A DNA stretch of 64,000 bases from Blattamonas nauphoetae. Its lineage: Eukaryota; Preaxostyla; Oxymonadida. The notes beneath the pieces are model-generated. The model made no database searches and was not told the origin of the DNA. It worked only from the letters and a program-made list of their open reading frames with translations. The translations under genes and the position numbers were made by a program. Below are positions 23,021-33,000 of this stretch, one piece after another; the stretch's first letter is position 1, and every line of letters begins with the position of its first letter. Where the stretch lies: the NCBI GenBank assembly GCA_033064195.1, contig JARBJD010000180.1:87514-151513 (forward strand), written 5' to 3'.

Positions 23021-23353
23021 ACAGATTAGGATTTGGACACAAACTCGAGACATAAACAAGAAGAGGACACGAGAACAGCGGTACAAAAAATCGCGTTCGT
23101 CGTCTGGCGAACGCATGCAGACCTGCGAAAATGAGCCAGTGTTTCGTCACCTATGTCTCCTAACCCTCCGATTTCTTTGTGTCGACACGTTTTTGTCCTC
23201 CATCTGCCCGATTTGACACCCAGATATTTTTTATTCCGTCTTGCTTTGTCCCATATGTATCCAACGGCTCGGACTGTCAAAGATTCTACACGCATGTCAT
23301 CGTCTATTGAAACTCAATACAGTTTGCGTTTCGTATAGTGATTGTTTTTTCAG

Positions 23354-23868
23354 CTCTTTATGACAATCTTCCTCCCCGCCTCGTTGAATACACCGTCTCA
23401 CATATTCCTCATTCTGCCCATCAAAACGAGTTCTTTCATGTATGTGGGCAAATAGGAACGGTAGAAGCGTTAGAGATTCTGAACGAGCCAGGAACCAATG
23501 GTGAATATTTGATGGCCAACATCACGTCATTCTCGAATCTTTCTTTGGTGGCCATTCGCTCAGTTGGGCAAGAATATCTGATTGGGGGCTCGGAGATCTT
23601 CATCTCAGGTCCTCTCCTGAGAGAAAAGATGGAGTGGAACCCAAGAGCCATCGTGCTCTATGGCCTTGAAATGCCACGCGACATCACACGAGATGGCGTG
23701 ATGAAAGCTCTTTCTATGTTCAAGGATATCTATTGGATGAATTTGTCTGCAAAATTGAGCACTGGAGGAGTGAGATTCCTTGAGATTTCTGGAATTCTCA
23801 AAGAAACGCATCCACTGGCACATTTTCTGATTTTACTTTCTTCTCTTCATCATTTTCCACCTCATTAA
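23354..23868 (+). CDS. Fragment with RRM-like segment
   Basis: Open frame following an acceptor-like ATTGTTTTTTCAG at 23341-23353. It contains CGQIGTVEALEILNEPG, a peptide found twice more in inverted copies at 21.4-21.6 kb, then hydrophobic stretches and AIVLYGLEMPRDITRDGVMK, which resembles the first strand and helix of the RRM-like modules at 30.1-33.8 kb. No ATG opens the frame and no downstream exon was identified. It could be an exon of a degraded member of that family. Function unknown. Confidence 0.35.
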
Positions 23869-24047
23869 CTCGATTGAACATTGATTTTAATTTTCTGAAC
23901 AGGGTTCGAGAACAAACCCAATGTTCGATTTTGCTCAATCGTTGTCTCTCTCATCAAATCTACCTCATGCAGATTCTTCCTGCATTCGGCATATCTTCTT
24001 CATTTCTCTTCCTTGACACCTCTCAACTTCCCATTAGGCATCAATCT

Positions 24048-25136
24048 ATGGTACAATTCTTGGAAGAAATTACCCCGTCTGGCCCTGGGACAACAACCCG
24101 TTTCTCTGAATTGGTGGACACTCTGAAGAAAGAAGTATATCTCACTGAAGATGATCTGCGACAGCTCTCTTCATTGCTGAAAGACTTCAAACCATCGAAC
24201 CAGTCTGCGTTCAACGTCGCCTCATTCGTCAAAGATCTCTGTTGCTCAAATGGTCATACCTGTCAGCAATTTATTGATGGGATATATACTTTGCTGTCGT
24301 CGAACCATCCCGAGATTGCATCTGAAACAACGCGATTCCTGAACTGGGTCTCAATGGATGTTCCAGCGTCAACAAAACTGAGATTAGCGTGTGCAAATCT
24401 CGTTGAACACATTCTATCGGCACTCTCTCAGAACAGTACACCCACGTGGGAATGTTACCTTGCCTATCCTGGCTTTCCATCCTTTCTGTCCTCGTTCCTC
24501 GTTCTGAACGCTCCACACAATCTCAAAATGCTGGAAATGCAAAGAAACGTTGATAAACGGACAGTGCGAGAAGCGATCTTCATCAATGTGCTGTACCCGT
24601 CCAAAGGATACTTGACAATTCTCCTCGCAAACCATCACTGCTTCGCCAATCGCAGCCAACTGGAGCAATTCGCGATTCTTCTCCTCTTAATCGTTGATGT
24701 GAGTGTTTATCATCGCCCAACATTGGACTTCACTCTTTCACTTCCGATTGGGTGTGTGTTGGCCAACATTCTGGCGACGACTTCAGACGAAACGATTGCT
24801 CACCGAATTGTGCTGCTGATGACTACGTTTCACGACAACTGGAGGGGACAAGGACACGACACTGCCCAGAATGGGAAAACAATCATTGCTCGGCTTGGAC
24901 AGGAAGGTGTTTCCGACGCAGTGGAACAGCGGTTGTTCACCCGAACCAAGCTGTCCCTGCCCTCTCTCGTTCAGCGGGACAGCGATGCTTTGGGGCGCGC
25001 TTGGGGAATCAACACGGCCAAACCTCAAAAAGGCCTGTCTGCGTTGCGACGAGATGGACGCCGAAGAATTCGAGCGATTACTCTCAAAGCAATCACAATG
25101 TTTGATATTGATGATGACGAGATTCCCTTGCGATGA
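24048..25136 (+). CDS. ARM-like family protein, about 362 aa
   Basis: Solo ARM-like protein in one exon, function unknown. The ATG at 24048 gives MVQFLEEITPSGPG, placing the first family block (RFSELVDTLKKEVYLTEDDL) at the usual distance; the frame is open further upstream but without family similarity. Other blocks: FIDGIYTLLSSNHPEIASE, FINVLYPSKGYL, YHRPTLDFTLSLPIG, ARLGQEGVSDAVEQRLFTR and GRAWGINTAKP. It continues past the usual family end with a basic tail RRDGRRRIRAI and an acidic end DIDDDEIPLR. Confidence 0.75.
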   Translation: MVQFLEEITPSGPGTTTRFSELVDTLKKEVYLTEDDLRQLSSLLKDFKPSNQSAFNVASFVKDLCCSNGHTCQQFIDGIYTLLSSNHPEIASETTRFLNWVSMDVPASTKLRLACANLVEHILSALSQNSTPTWECYLAYPGFPSFLSSFLVLNAPHNLKMLEMQRNVDKRTVREAIFINVLYPSKGYLTILLANHHCFANRSQLEQFAILLLLIVDVSVYHRPTLDFTLSLPIGCVLANILATTSDETIAHRIVLLMTTFHDNWRGQGHDTAQNGKTIIARLGQEGVSDAVEQRLFTRTKLSLPSLVQRDSDALGRAWGINTAKPQKGLSALRRDGRRRIRAITLKAITMFDIDDDEIPLR

Positions 25137-25377
25137 ACGGAGACATTGTTTGCCTTTTAGAAAGTGATGAAAACAACCTGAGTTTCTGCGCGTTTTGTTT
25201 GTTTCTGTGTTTGACATTCCTCTCCTGATATTCTTTGGTGTTTGGCTCGTTGAGAGGATCAGGGAGTTTACACTTCGTTTTGTTCACAATTTTCATCTTC
25301 GATGGTTTTGACAAAGAGAAAATGACTCGTTTTCCGTTCTGGGTGTGATCGAAAGAAAATTGAACATCACAGATCTG

Positions 25378-26034
25378 ATGTCAAGTCAAAACTCTCCCAT
25401 GAGTTGTTTTCTTGGCGAAAGCCCCGTGTCTCCAATGTCCGCGACAGCAATTCACAAGATCATGAACGATTCACTTTTGAACGCTTTTCCCGATGATATT
25501 GTGAATATTTTACCAGACACTCCCCTTCCACTGGAACTACTAGACGATATCCCTGACATATCTTTCTGTTTGTGCCTGACACCAGGAACAGACTGGCCAG
25601 TCCTTCGATCAAGAATCATCAACTCGGAATCGCTCTTAACAAATGAATTCAGTTTTATCACTGACCCCGATTCATCACGTGACTCACCACTATTCCTGGA
25701 ATGGAAGACGATTCCAGAGAACCTTCCACAGGCGGAACAAGAGCGATTTCGGCGAATTGGAGTTTGTGGGTCTCTGACACCAGATTCGGTCCGAAATGAA
25801 ATCATCTCGAATTATATTGGGATGGACATTCGTGTTCTCCCATTCCTGAAAATTGTGTTGAACTGGTCGAAATCATTCTGTGGAAGGCAAGAAAACTCCA
25901 CGCAAGAAGACATGAATTGGGTGATTCTTTCACTCCATTTCCTCCAAACAGTGACGCCACCAGTACTTCCGAACATTCAAGACAATGGATTGATCTTGGA
26001 AAGTCTGTCTTCGCAAATTGGAACTCGCAGAATA
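25378..26034 (+). CDS. 5' part of RRM-like repeat gene, cut by element
   Basis: Unrecognised N-terminal region of about 218 residues starting MSSQNSPMSCFLGESP at ATG 25378. It is acidic and helix-prone (IHKIMNDSLLNAFPDDIV, LPLELLDDIPDI), with no known domain. The frame runs into the left inverted repeat of the element at 26035 and stops at once on a TAG inside it. If the element is removed leaving one TA, the frame passes from IGTRRI to LCGKVIFFDD and continues to 28292. This is therefore the 5' section of an interrupted gene, not a complete one. Confidence 0.6.
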
Positions 26035-27045
26035 TAGGGGGTGAACTAATTATGTCCCCTCCAACTTTCTCAATATGTAGGGAAGGGATGCAACAAACAA
26101 TACAAGTATAAAGCTTACACATAGTCGGTACATCGATTATTGTTTTCATTTTACATCATTACGACTTAATTCGATACTTTCAGGAAAAATGAGATCTCAG
26201 ACAGACAATTCTCTTTCAATTCTCACTTTTCCAGGAAAGAATGTTGATCAAACGGATTCATCGAGATTCAAAAAACTCGAATTTGTGAATAACGAACGAA
26301 GATCAATCCTATTAAAGTCAAATGGAGGATCCATGCAATGGATGACAGGACAGATTCCTAGATGTCTATCCTCATCATTATTCAAATAATTGCTCTCAAA
26401 ATGCATAGAATTTGACAATTTTTTTGTAGACAATCGATTTCAATGAAATCATATGTCCTCTCGTTCACTATCTCTTTCGATCCTCAGGAAAAGGTATTGC
26501 GATTTTCTTTTATCAAAATCAGTTTTCATTTCTGGATAATAGTGAAGAAATACACGTTTCAATGGAAGATTGAAATTTCTACCGTGGTTAGAGTTTTCAT
26601 CCCCATTGTCGTGGATCTTGACAGTGGCTTCGATTCAAGTCTCATTTTCTTATTTCAGGACTTTTTCAGATTATAAGAAGGCCTCCTACGTGATATTTAT
26701 GATCGACCACGCTATACCAACCTTCGAACGAAAAGAGATCGACTTTTCTTTTTTCCACGACCACCGTGAATGGAGCTCTTTATGTGCATTTTTTAGAGCA
26801 CATCACGAGAAAAGAGTTGAAAAGAACTCCTATAGTTAATGTATTTCTGTCGAAGTTTCACACAGAAGAAAATATTCGTAAATCACAATCAGAAATGTCT
26901 GAATTGAGAGATCTGTAGCACAAAAAATAGAAAATTCTGACATAAACATGAATTGGCTATGTGTAAGACATTGATGAAAAAATCAGTGCTGGTCACACCT
27001 TCGATACAGAGAAAACCTGCGGGGACAGAATTAGTTCACCCCCTA
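26035..27045. mobile_element. TA-flanked inverted-repeat element, 1.01 kb, Tc1/mariner-like MITE
   Basis: Terminal inverted repeats TAGGGGGTGAACTAATT at 26035-26051 and 27029-27045 are identical over 17 bp, and the match continues (ATGTCCCC versus CTGTCCCC) to about 25 bp with one mismatch. TA dinucleotides flank both ends (26033-26034 and 27046-27047), the target duplication of the Tc1/mariner/IS630 group. No transposase-like frame is inside, so it is non-autonomous. It sits in a reading frame that stays open when it is removed to one TA, so insertion looks recent. Confidence 0.8.
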
Positions 27046-28292
27046 TACTCTGTGGAAAAGTGATCTTCTTCGATGACATTTCCTCATGGCATGCTCGGGT
27101 CGCTCCTTTTGCTGAATTCGGAACCAATATTATGCCAATCGATGTCTTATTTCGGAGTTTTCTCGACTCTCTCACACCTTTCACGTCGGACGCTGTCCCG
27201 ATCATCTCCATCACCTCCCCTCATCCTCTCACGAACATCAATCCAACACTACAACCCACCCAATCTGTTCTTTCAATGAATATTTTCGTTGTGGACCCCA
27301 TCACCTCCGCTGTCGGTCGTCGCACAGCCTTTCCACTCACCATCTCTCTCTCCTCCCTCAAAATGGGTGCAGATTACCTTCCATTTCTCCTCCTGTCTCC
27401 AACGAACCTTGCCCAACAATTTTCCGATAATATAATTCTATCAAACGCTTCCCATCTCAATTCTGATCTTTTAACCCCTCCAACCAATCACCCCCGACGT
27501 GAAAACGTTGCACAAACCATTGCCAACTCAACCAAAAGCGTTCTTTCGCTGAACTCTCCAATCATACAATCAAAGAAAAATACCAAACAACGAAAGCACA
27601 AATCTACGAATGGAGATCCCAATTTGGAGACGAAATTGAGCCAAATTGGGTCGGAGCAAGCCTTTCGAAGTTGTTTTGTTGAAAGTCAGGAGAGCGAAAA
27701 ACGATTTTCTGATCTTTTCATTCATCCAACCAATCACAACCGACTTGAAAACGTTGCACAAACCATTGCCAACTCGACCAAAGACGTTCTTTCGCTGAAC
27801 TCTCCAATTGTGCTATCGAAGAAAAAGACCAAACATCGAAAACACAAATCTAAGAATGGAGATCCCAATTTGGAGACAAAATTGAGCCAAATTGAATCGA
27901 AGCACGCCTTTCGAAGCTGTTTTGTTGAAAACCAGGAAAGCGAAGAACGATTATGTGATCCATACATCGAAATGGCATCGTTGATAGAGGATGCGAAACC
28001 GAAACCTCGAAAGCAGCACTCAAACAAAGAAAGCCGAAGACGAAAGATGTCAAGACGAGAAGGGAAGGGTCAGAAGAGTGGTGACAGAATCATCTCGAAG
28101 AAGCTCAGCAAAGATGAGGAATCTGAAGAATCAGACCTTCTCACAGAATATTCATCTGTCGATCTCAACCAACCTTGTCACGAACAGTCAACCACAAAAA
28201 ATGAAAAAAAACGCACTCTGGCGCAGAAACAAGCTGACAAGAAAGAACTCCAAACGGTGCACTCAGAATTGGATCGACACAATTTTAATTGA
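27046..28292 (+). CDS. Continuation of the interrupted RRM-like repeat gene
   Basis: Open frame in register with 25378-26034 across the element. After a globular stretch (SSWHARVAPFAEFG, ISLSSLKMGADYLPFLLLSP) it contains two near-identical 82-residue units (27480-27725 and 27726-27971) with NVAQTIANSTKSVLSLNSP and NGDPNLETKLSQI, each ending with lysine-rich KKTKHRKHKS-type segments. It then becomes very basic (SRRRKMSRREGKGQ), which suggests nucleic-acid binding or nuclear location. The frame stops at 28292, while the homologous RRM-like module continues in another frame from about 28265. A frame change near 28205-28290 must be real, an intron or an assembly error at the A-run. Confidence 0.6.
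27480..27971 (+). repeat. Two tandem 246-bp coding units
   Basis: Starts ccaaccaatcac at 27480 and 27726. The two units encode 82 residues each and differ at few positions, with in-frame length, so the duplication has kept the protein frame. Confidence 0.85.
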
Positions 28293-29727
28293 TGGGCTTC
28301 CAACTGAGTACACCAGAGACGAGATCGGACGAGATTTCGGCCAGATTCGGATTCGAAGAATGAAAAAGCGGAAGAATTCGCGTCGAAGTCAATTTTTGGT
28401 TGAATTTGATGGACAGTCGGAGTTTGAGATGGGAGTGAAGGAGGCATCGTTGCTTTGGGCAGAGCGGGAAGAAGTGAATGTGAAGGTATTTCTGACCCAA
28501 CACAAAATGAAACAAATCCAACGGATTCCACTCTCATCACAGCAGTTCACCCCGTCCATCCCTGATTCTCTCTCGTCTCCTCCTTTTCCACTCACACTCT
28601 CTCACATTCTCCCTCCCCCAACGCTTCCTGATATCGTGATCGACCTTCAGCCTCGAATTAAGGTGAAGAAAACATCCGTACGCAAAAAGAATGTCTTCGC
28701 AGCCCCGACCGTGACACTGAATAAAAAGGTGCCTGTCCAGCAACCGAAAAAGAAAAAGCAGAAAAAGGATATTTCTGTCTCGTCGCGAGGCAAACAAACG
28801 AACATTAATCCTGTTCCATTTAGTGGTCCAATTCCTTTTTCAGGGCAACCAAGCACAACACAATTCGCTGCCTCCCACTCGTCATCGATGGCAGACCACC
28901 TCCTCCCAGACCCATCCATTCTGCCATCTGGTCAACAAAGGATGATCAACACTTCGGGAATCAATCAAACCAACACATCCTCATCAATTCGTGCTTCGCA
29001 TGCCCTCCAAGTCACTCGACAAGCCTCGAGTGGTCAAGAAAAGTCAAAATCACAGACACAACAATCTTCAGGAAAGAGCCAGTCTGTCGCACACACTGCT
29101 CCTTCTGTCACTCCATGGACGAACAAAAGCCATCATCAACTCGTGTTCGATTATGTTCCAGTTGGGACAGTGGGACATGACCTCACATTGGCTCTGTCAC
29201 CTCGTCCGTATCAATGCTCGTCTGTGAACAACATCGGACGTGTGCAGTGGATTGCATCGTTTGAGACAGTCGAAGAATGCAACTCGGCAGCGAAGAATCT
29301 GACGAAAGTTTGGGCACTCCATCCGACGATTGAAGTTGGCTTCCGAGTCAACAAGAACACCTCCATTCCGATTCCTCGTCCAGTCATTTCATTCAGTTCA
29401 AGCAACATTGTCCCGTCGCACCCTGCCCAACCAGCTTCAACGCCGAAGAAGAATGAAAAGAAGAAGAAACCGACCGATGTGGCTCCTCTCCTTCAGGTTC
29501 AAGCTCATCCTGTCCCTCGCTCATCAAATGTCAGTTCACCTCAACTCGTGCTCGGTCATGTTCAGGGTTCTGACTGGTCAGCACATTTTAGTGCATTCGT
29601 CGGATCATTTGATCCGACGGTCACTTTTTTGGCGTCCGATCATCGCCTATTTGGGAGCTTCGAATTTTCTAACTTTTTCTCGTTTTCCACACTTTTCATC
29701 TGTTCATTTCACCTCTCTATTGATTAA
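28230..29727 (+). CDS. RRM-like repeat protein, 3' part
   Basis: Continues the gene from 25378 in a shifted frame. An RRM-like module starts NWIDTILIDGLPTEYTRDEI and aligns with module 1 of the next gene (HSILVRGLPVDGG). A lysine-rich linker follows (KKKKQKKD), then an S/Q-rich linker and a second module, HHQLVFDYVPVGTVGHDL to NKNTSIPIPRP, nearly identical to module 7 of the next gene. A PKKNEKKKKPTD linker and a short divergent end (SPQLVLGHVQGSDWS) precede the stop. The likely role is RNA or nucleic-acid binding, inferred from fold-like patterning and basic linkers. The last 40 residues (FFSFSTLFICSFHLSID) may be intron read-through, since a good acceptor (GCTGTCTTCAG) lies just downstream near 29750. 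Confidence 0.6.
28938..29390 (+). repeat. Direct duplicate, copy 1 (copy 2 at 32799-33242)
   Basis: About 450 bp encoding the linker RMINTSGINQTN and the module HHQLVFDYVPVGT to SIPIPRP. It is about 93 percent identical by eye to 32799-33242. Such similarity among otherwise diverged modules suggests recent gene conversion or duplication. Confidence 0.85.
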
Positions 29728-30096
29728 AATTCACTTTGCTGTCTTCAGAATACAAAAGAAAGGTGTTTGTGTTCGAATTAACTCCACTTTGGGTGAAGTG
29801 GATGGATCTGTCCCTTTGTCATGGTTTCATGATTGTTGAAATCATCGATTCCGACGATCATCCGGTGTTCATTCGCATGAATCTCGATCACGAAATGCTC
29901 CTCCTCGTTGTTATTTGTCTTCATTCTTGTTTTCAGCACCATTATCTTCAAATCAACTCAAACCCTCATGTTCAAAACTATGAATTACAATTTTCTATTT
30001 TCACTTCAATATCACTTTTTTGTTCGAATAAAGACTCAAATTCCACAAAATAATAAGAAATAAGCATTATATGGACGGTCGGATCAAAAACCGTAG
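29728..30096. other. Spacer between the two RRM-like genes
   Basis: Contains a plus-strand frame of about 100 residues after an acceptor-like TCTTCAG (about 29750), reading YKRKVFVFELTPLWVKW, which may be a last exon of the upstream gene. AT-rich toward 30060. The downstream gene opens after a stop at 30094-30096. Confidence 0.4.
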
Positions 30097-33000
30097 GATC
30101 AGTCGGATCCTTATCAGAAGCCTGGTCATGTTCCAGCTGGGATAGTTGGACGTGACATCACATCGTCTCTGTTGCCTAATCAGGATCAATGCTCGTCTGC
30201 GAACACTGTTGGACTAACGCAACCCACCCCACACGATTCACCATCAGCCGTGATTCGCCATTCCATTCTCGTGCGAGGTCTTCCCGTTGATGGTGGAGTT
30301 CAACTGAGACAAGATTTCATGTCCGCAATGCCGGAAGATGTGAAACGACGAACGACCAACCAGAAACCCGAATTTCTCGTCCAATTCTCGGATGTGCAGG
30401 GGTTGGAGAGAGGAAAGAGACGAGCGAGGGAGTTGTGGGGACAGAGCAAGACAGTCACAGCGCACATCTTCTTGTCTGACACGATGATCCAACAGATTGT
30501 GCCAATTCCATCAGGATCGAGTATGAATGCTAAACAGGAATCGAAAGAAAGGAAAGAGACACAAGTCTCTCTCCCACCGTCGACAACAGTTGATCGTCAT
30601 GTTCTGTCTGTGTCAGGAGAGACACCCGAATTGATGAAGACAATCAACGCCTTGCCTTCTCTCCTTCTGCCAACCATCCCAATCGAACTCACATCTCTCC
30701 CAATCGCTTCTCTCTTCTCGCCCTTCGCCCCTCTCTGCCTCATCCGTGTCCCAAGCGACAACCAAACTCATCAAACGTGGCGAGTCGTCTTCGAACACGA
30801 AGAGGACGCTGCTCGAGGAAGAGACATTGTGAAACAGGCCAAGACACTCTGTGGACATCCGATTTCTGTTGCCGATGATTGGGAAACTCAACTTGATCAG
30901 CCGACTCGCGAAATTTGTGAGAGCGATGTGTTCCGAATCGTTCGAAAGACAGAACTCAACAAATCCATCGCCATCCCCACAATCCACACTCCGCAGTTGT
31001 TTATCGCCAACCTCCCTCAAGGAAGAGGCAAGGGGACAATCCTAAAAGCGTTGAAAGTGGAAGACCACACAAAATTTGAAGTTCACAACACAATTCTTGG
31101 AAAGGTGTTTGTCTCGTCGTTCTCAGACAAAACAGAACTAAAAAAGGCTCTGTCGCATTTGGAGAATGTGTGGGCGATCGGAGAGAATGTCTGTGTTGGG
31201 ATTGGAGTGGATGGCGTGCAGCTCTGCCGTTTGGAAGCGAGGAAAACAGGATTGCTGTGGATGGTGGTTGAGTTGGGGAGACTTGCTTTTCAACAGGTCA
31301 GAAAAATGAACAAACCACCGACCGTCCCAACAATCACAGCGACAACTCCACAGCCCTCACAGCATCATGACCTCGTCATCACCCATCTTCCGACTGGAAC
31401 GCAGACGAAACGTCTTCAAACTCTCCTTGGATCGTCTCCACCGACAAAAGTAAAAGGCCTTCGCTCAACCAAAAGCAGTCAGAACTTCGTCGCATCTTTT
31501 CCTAATCGGGCAAGTCTTCTCCGCGCAGTCGAGATTCTTCAGCAGACACCAGAACTCGGGCCAGATGTGGTGTTCAGTTTTGATCCGACAGATGCTGGAA
31601 CAGGACAGGTTCAACCACACAACGACATTCCCACTCCACAACACTCACTCCCAAAGACCGACATCGTCAGCTCAACCACTCTGCCGTCAGTGACTCCGCC
31701 TTCGGCGACTCAACCGCTCCCAGACCACCAAACACACTTGCACCCTGCCCAACAAAATCCAACGCCGAAGAAGAATGAAAAGAAGAAGAAACCGACCGAT
31801 GCGATTCCTCTCCTTCCGGTCACAGCCAGCCCTGTCCCTCCTTCCAACAGTCTTTGTGTTCCACTCTCACCTCCTTCTGTCTCTTTTTCATCAACACTCT
31901 TCAACCAAAGAAACCAACCACCCAGTTCAGAGAAACGTCAGACTGGGCGTCAAGAGGAAGATGAGAACCAGAATCCACTCTCTCATCCAAAGCAAACAAC
32001 CCATTCCCTAACAAACACCGACCGGACAAGACTAATCCACTCAGCGATCAACACTGTTCCAACAGCAGCATCCAAATCAGCAGTTCTGATCCCATCAGAC
32101 CAACTCTTCCTGTTCAACGTTCCGTCACATCTCTCGTCAATTGAAGTCGAGCGGTCATTCCGGGAGATCACACCAAGTTGTATAAATGTTCTCATATCGA
32201 ATCAACCGCAACACATTCTGAGATTTGCGAGTGTTGAGGAGTGCAATCGAGCTGCCCAGAATCTTGAAAGCGTATGGGCTCTCGATCCAGCCATCCAGAT
32301 CGCCTTTCTGGACAAGCAAAACCGTTTGGTTTCCATTCCACGCCCATCTCCTCAGCGAACGCTACCATCAGGACCAACCGAATATCCCCTCGTTCGTCAG
32401 TCCTCAAACCCAAAAGTGTCTGTCCAACCTCTCTCACACACGATCCAGCTATCCAAAGGAGTTCCTGAACCACAACACCCGACTGTCTCAGTTACTTCAT
32501 CCCGCTCGTTGTCAGAATCTCACCCATATCAGCTCATCATATCTCATTATCCGTTGGGAACGAAGAAAGTCAGAATTGCTTCGGCTCTCGAACCACACCC
32601 ACCAACCTCGTTGGAGTGTATTCCGAAGAGAGGAGTGGGCCAGCGATTCATTGCGTCGTACTCTAGTGATGAGAATCTTCTGTGTGCTGTGGCGAATTTG
32701 GAGAAAGTGTGGGAACTTGGACCAGATGTGAAAGTGAGTTTTGCAGCAAATGGGGTTGAGAAGGAGCTGATTTGTCGTCCTCAATTTCAGGTTGAACAAA
32801 GACTGATAAACACTTCGGGAATCAATCAAACCAACTCATCCTCATCAATTCGTGCTTCACATGTCCTCGAAGTCACTCAACAAGCCTCAAGTGGGATTGA
32901 AAAGTCAAAATCACAGACACAACAATCTTCAGTGAAGACCCCATCTGTCGCACACGCTGCTCCTTCTGTCACTCCATGGACGAACAAAAGCCATCATCAA

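Larger units (their letters stand above)
21162..23337. other. Unresolved region, no confident gene
   Basis: About 2.2 kb with many medium frames on both strands and no recognisable domain. Plus-strand frames around 22288-22626 (charged, RRERRRDKEG, IWKKFGLKG) and a minus-strand frame at 21827-22501 overlap, and neither has family features I know. The pair of inverted fragments at about 21435-21555 and a related fragment at 23430 suggest decayed copies of one gene family. Best read as a degenerating region. Confidence 0.4.

Noticed and set aside
26035-27045. Intron spanning the TA-flanked element on the plus strand
   Set aside because: A TAG stop in the left inverted repeat comes before the first possible GT donor in the host frame, so splicing could not rescue the frame.
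28252-28263. 10-nt intron GTGCACTCAG joining two frames
   Set aside because: Far shorter than any intron resolved here (shortest about 29 nt); an indel at the nearby A-run is simpler.
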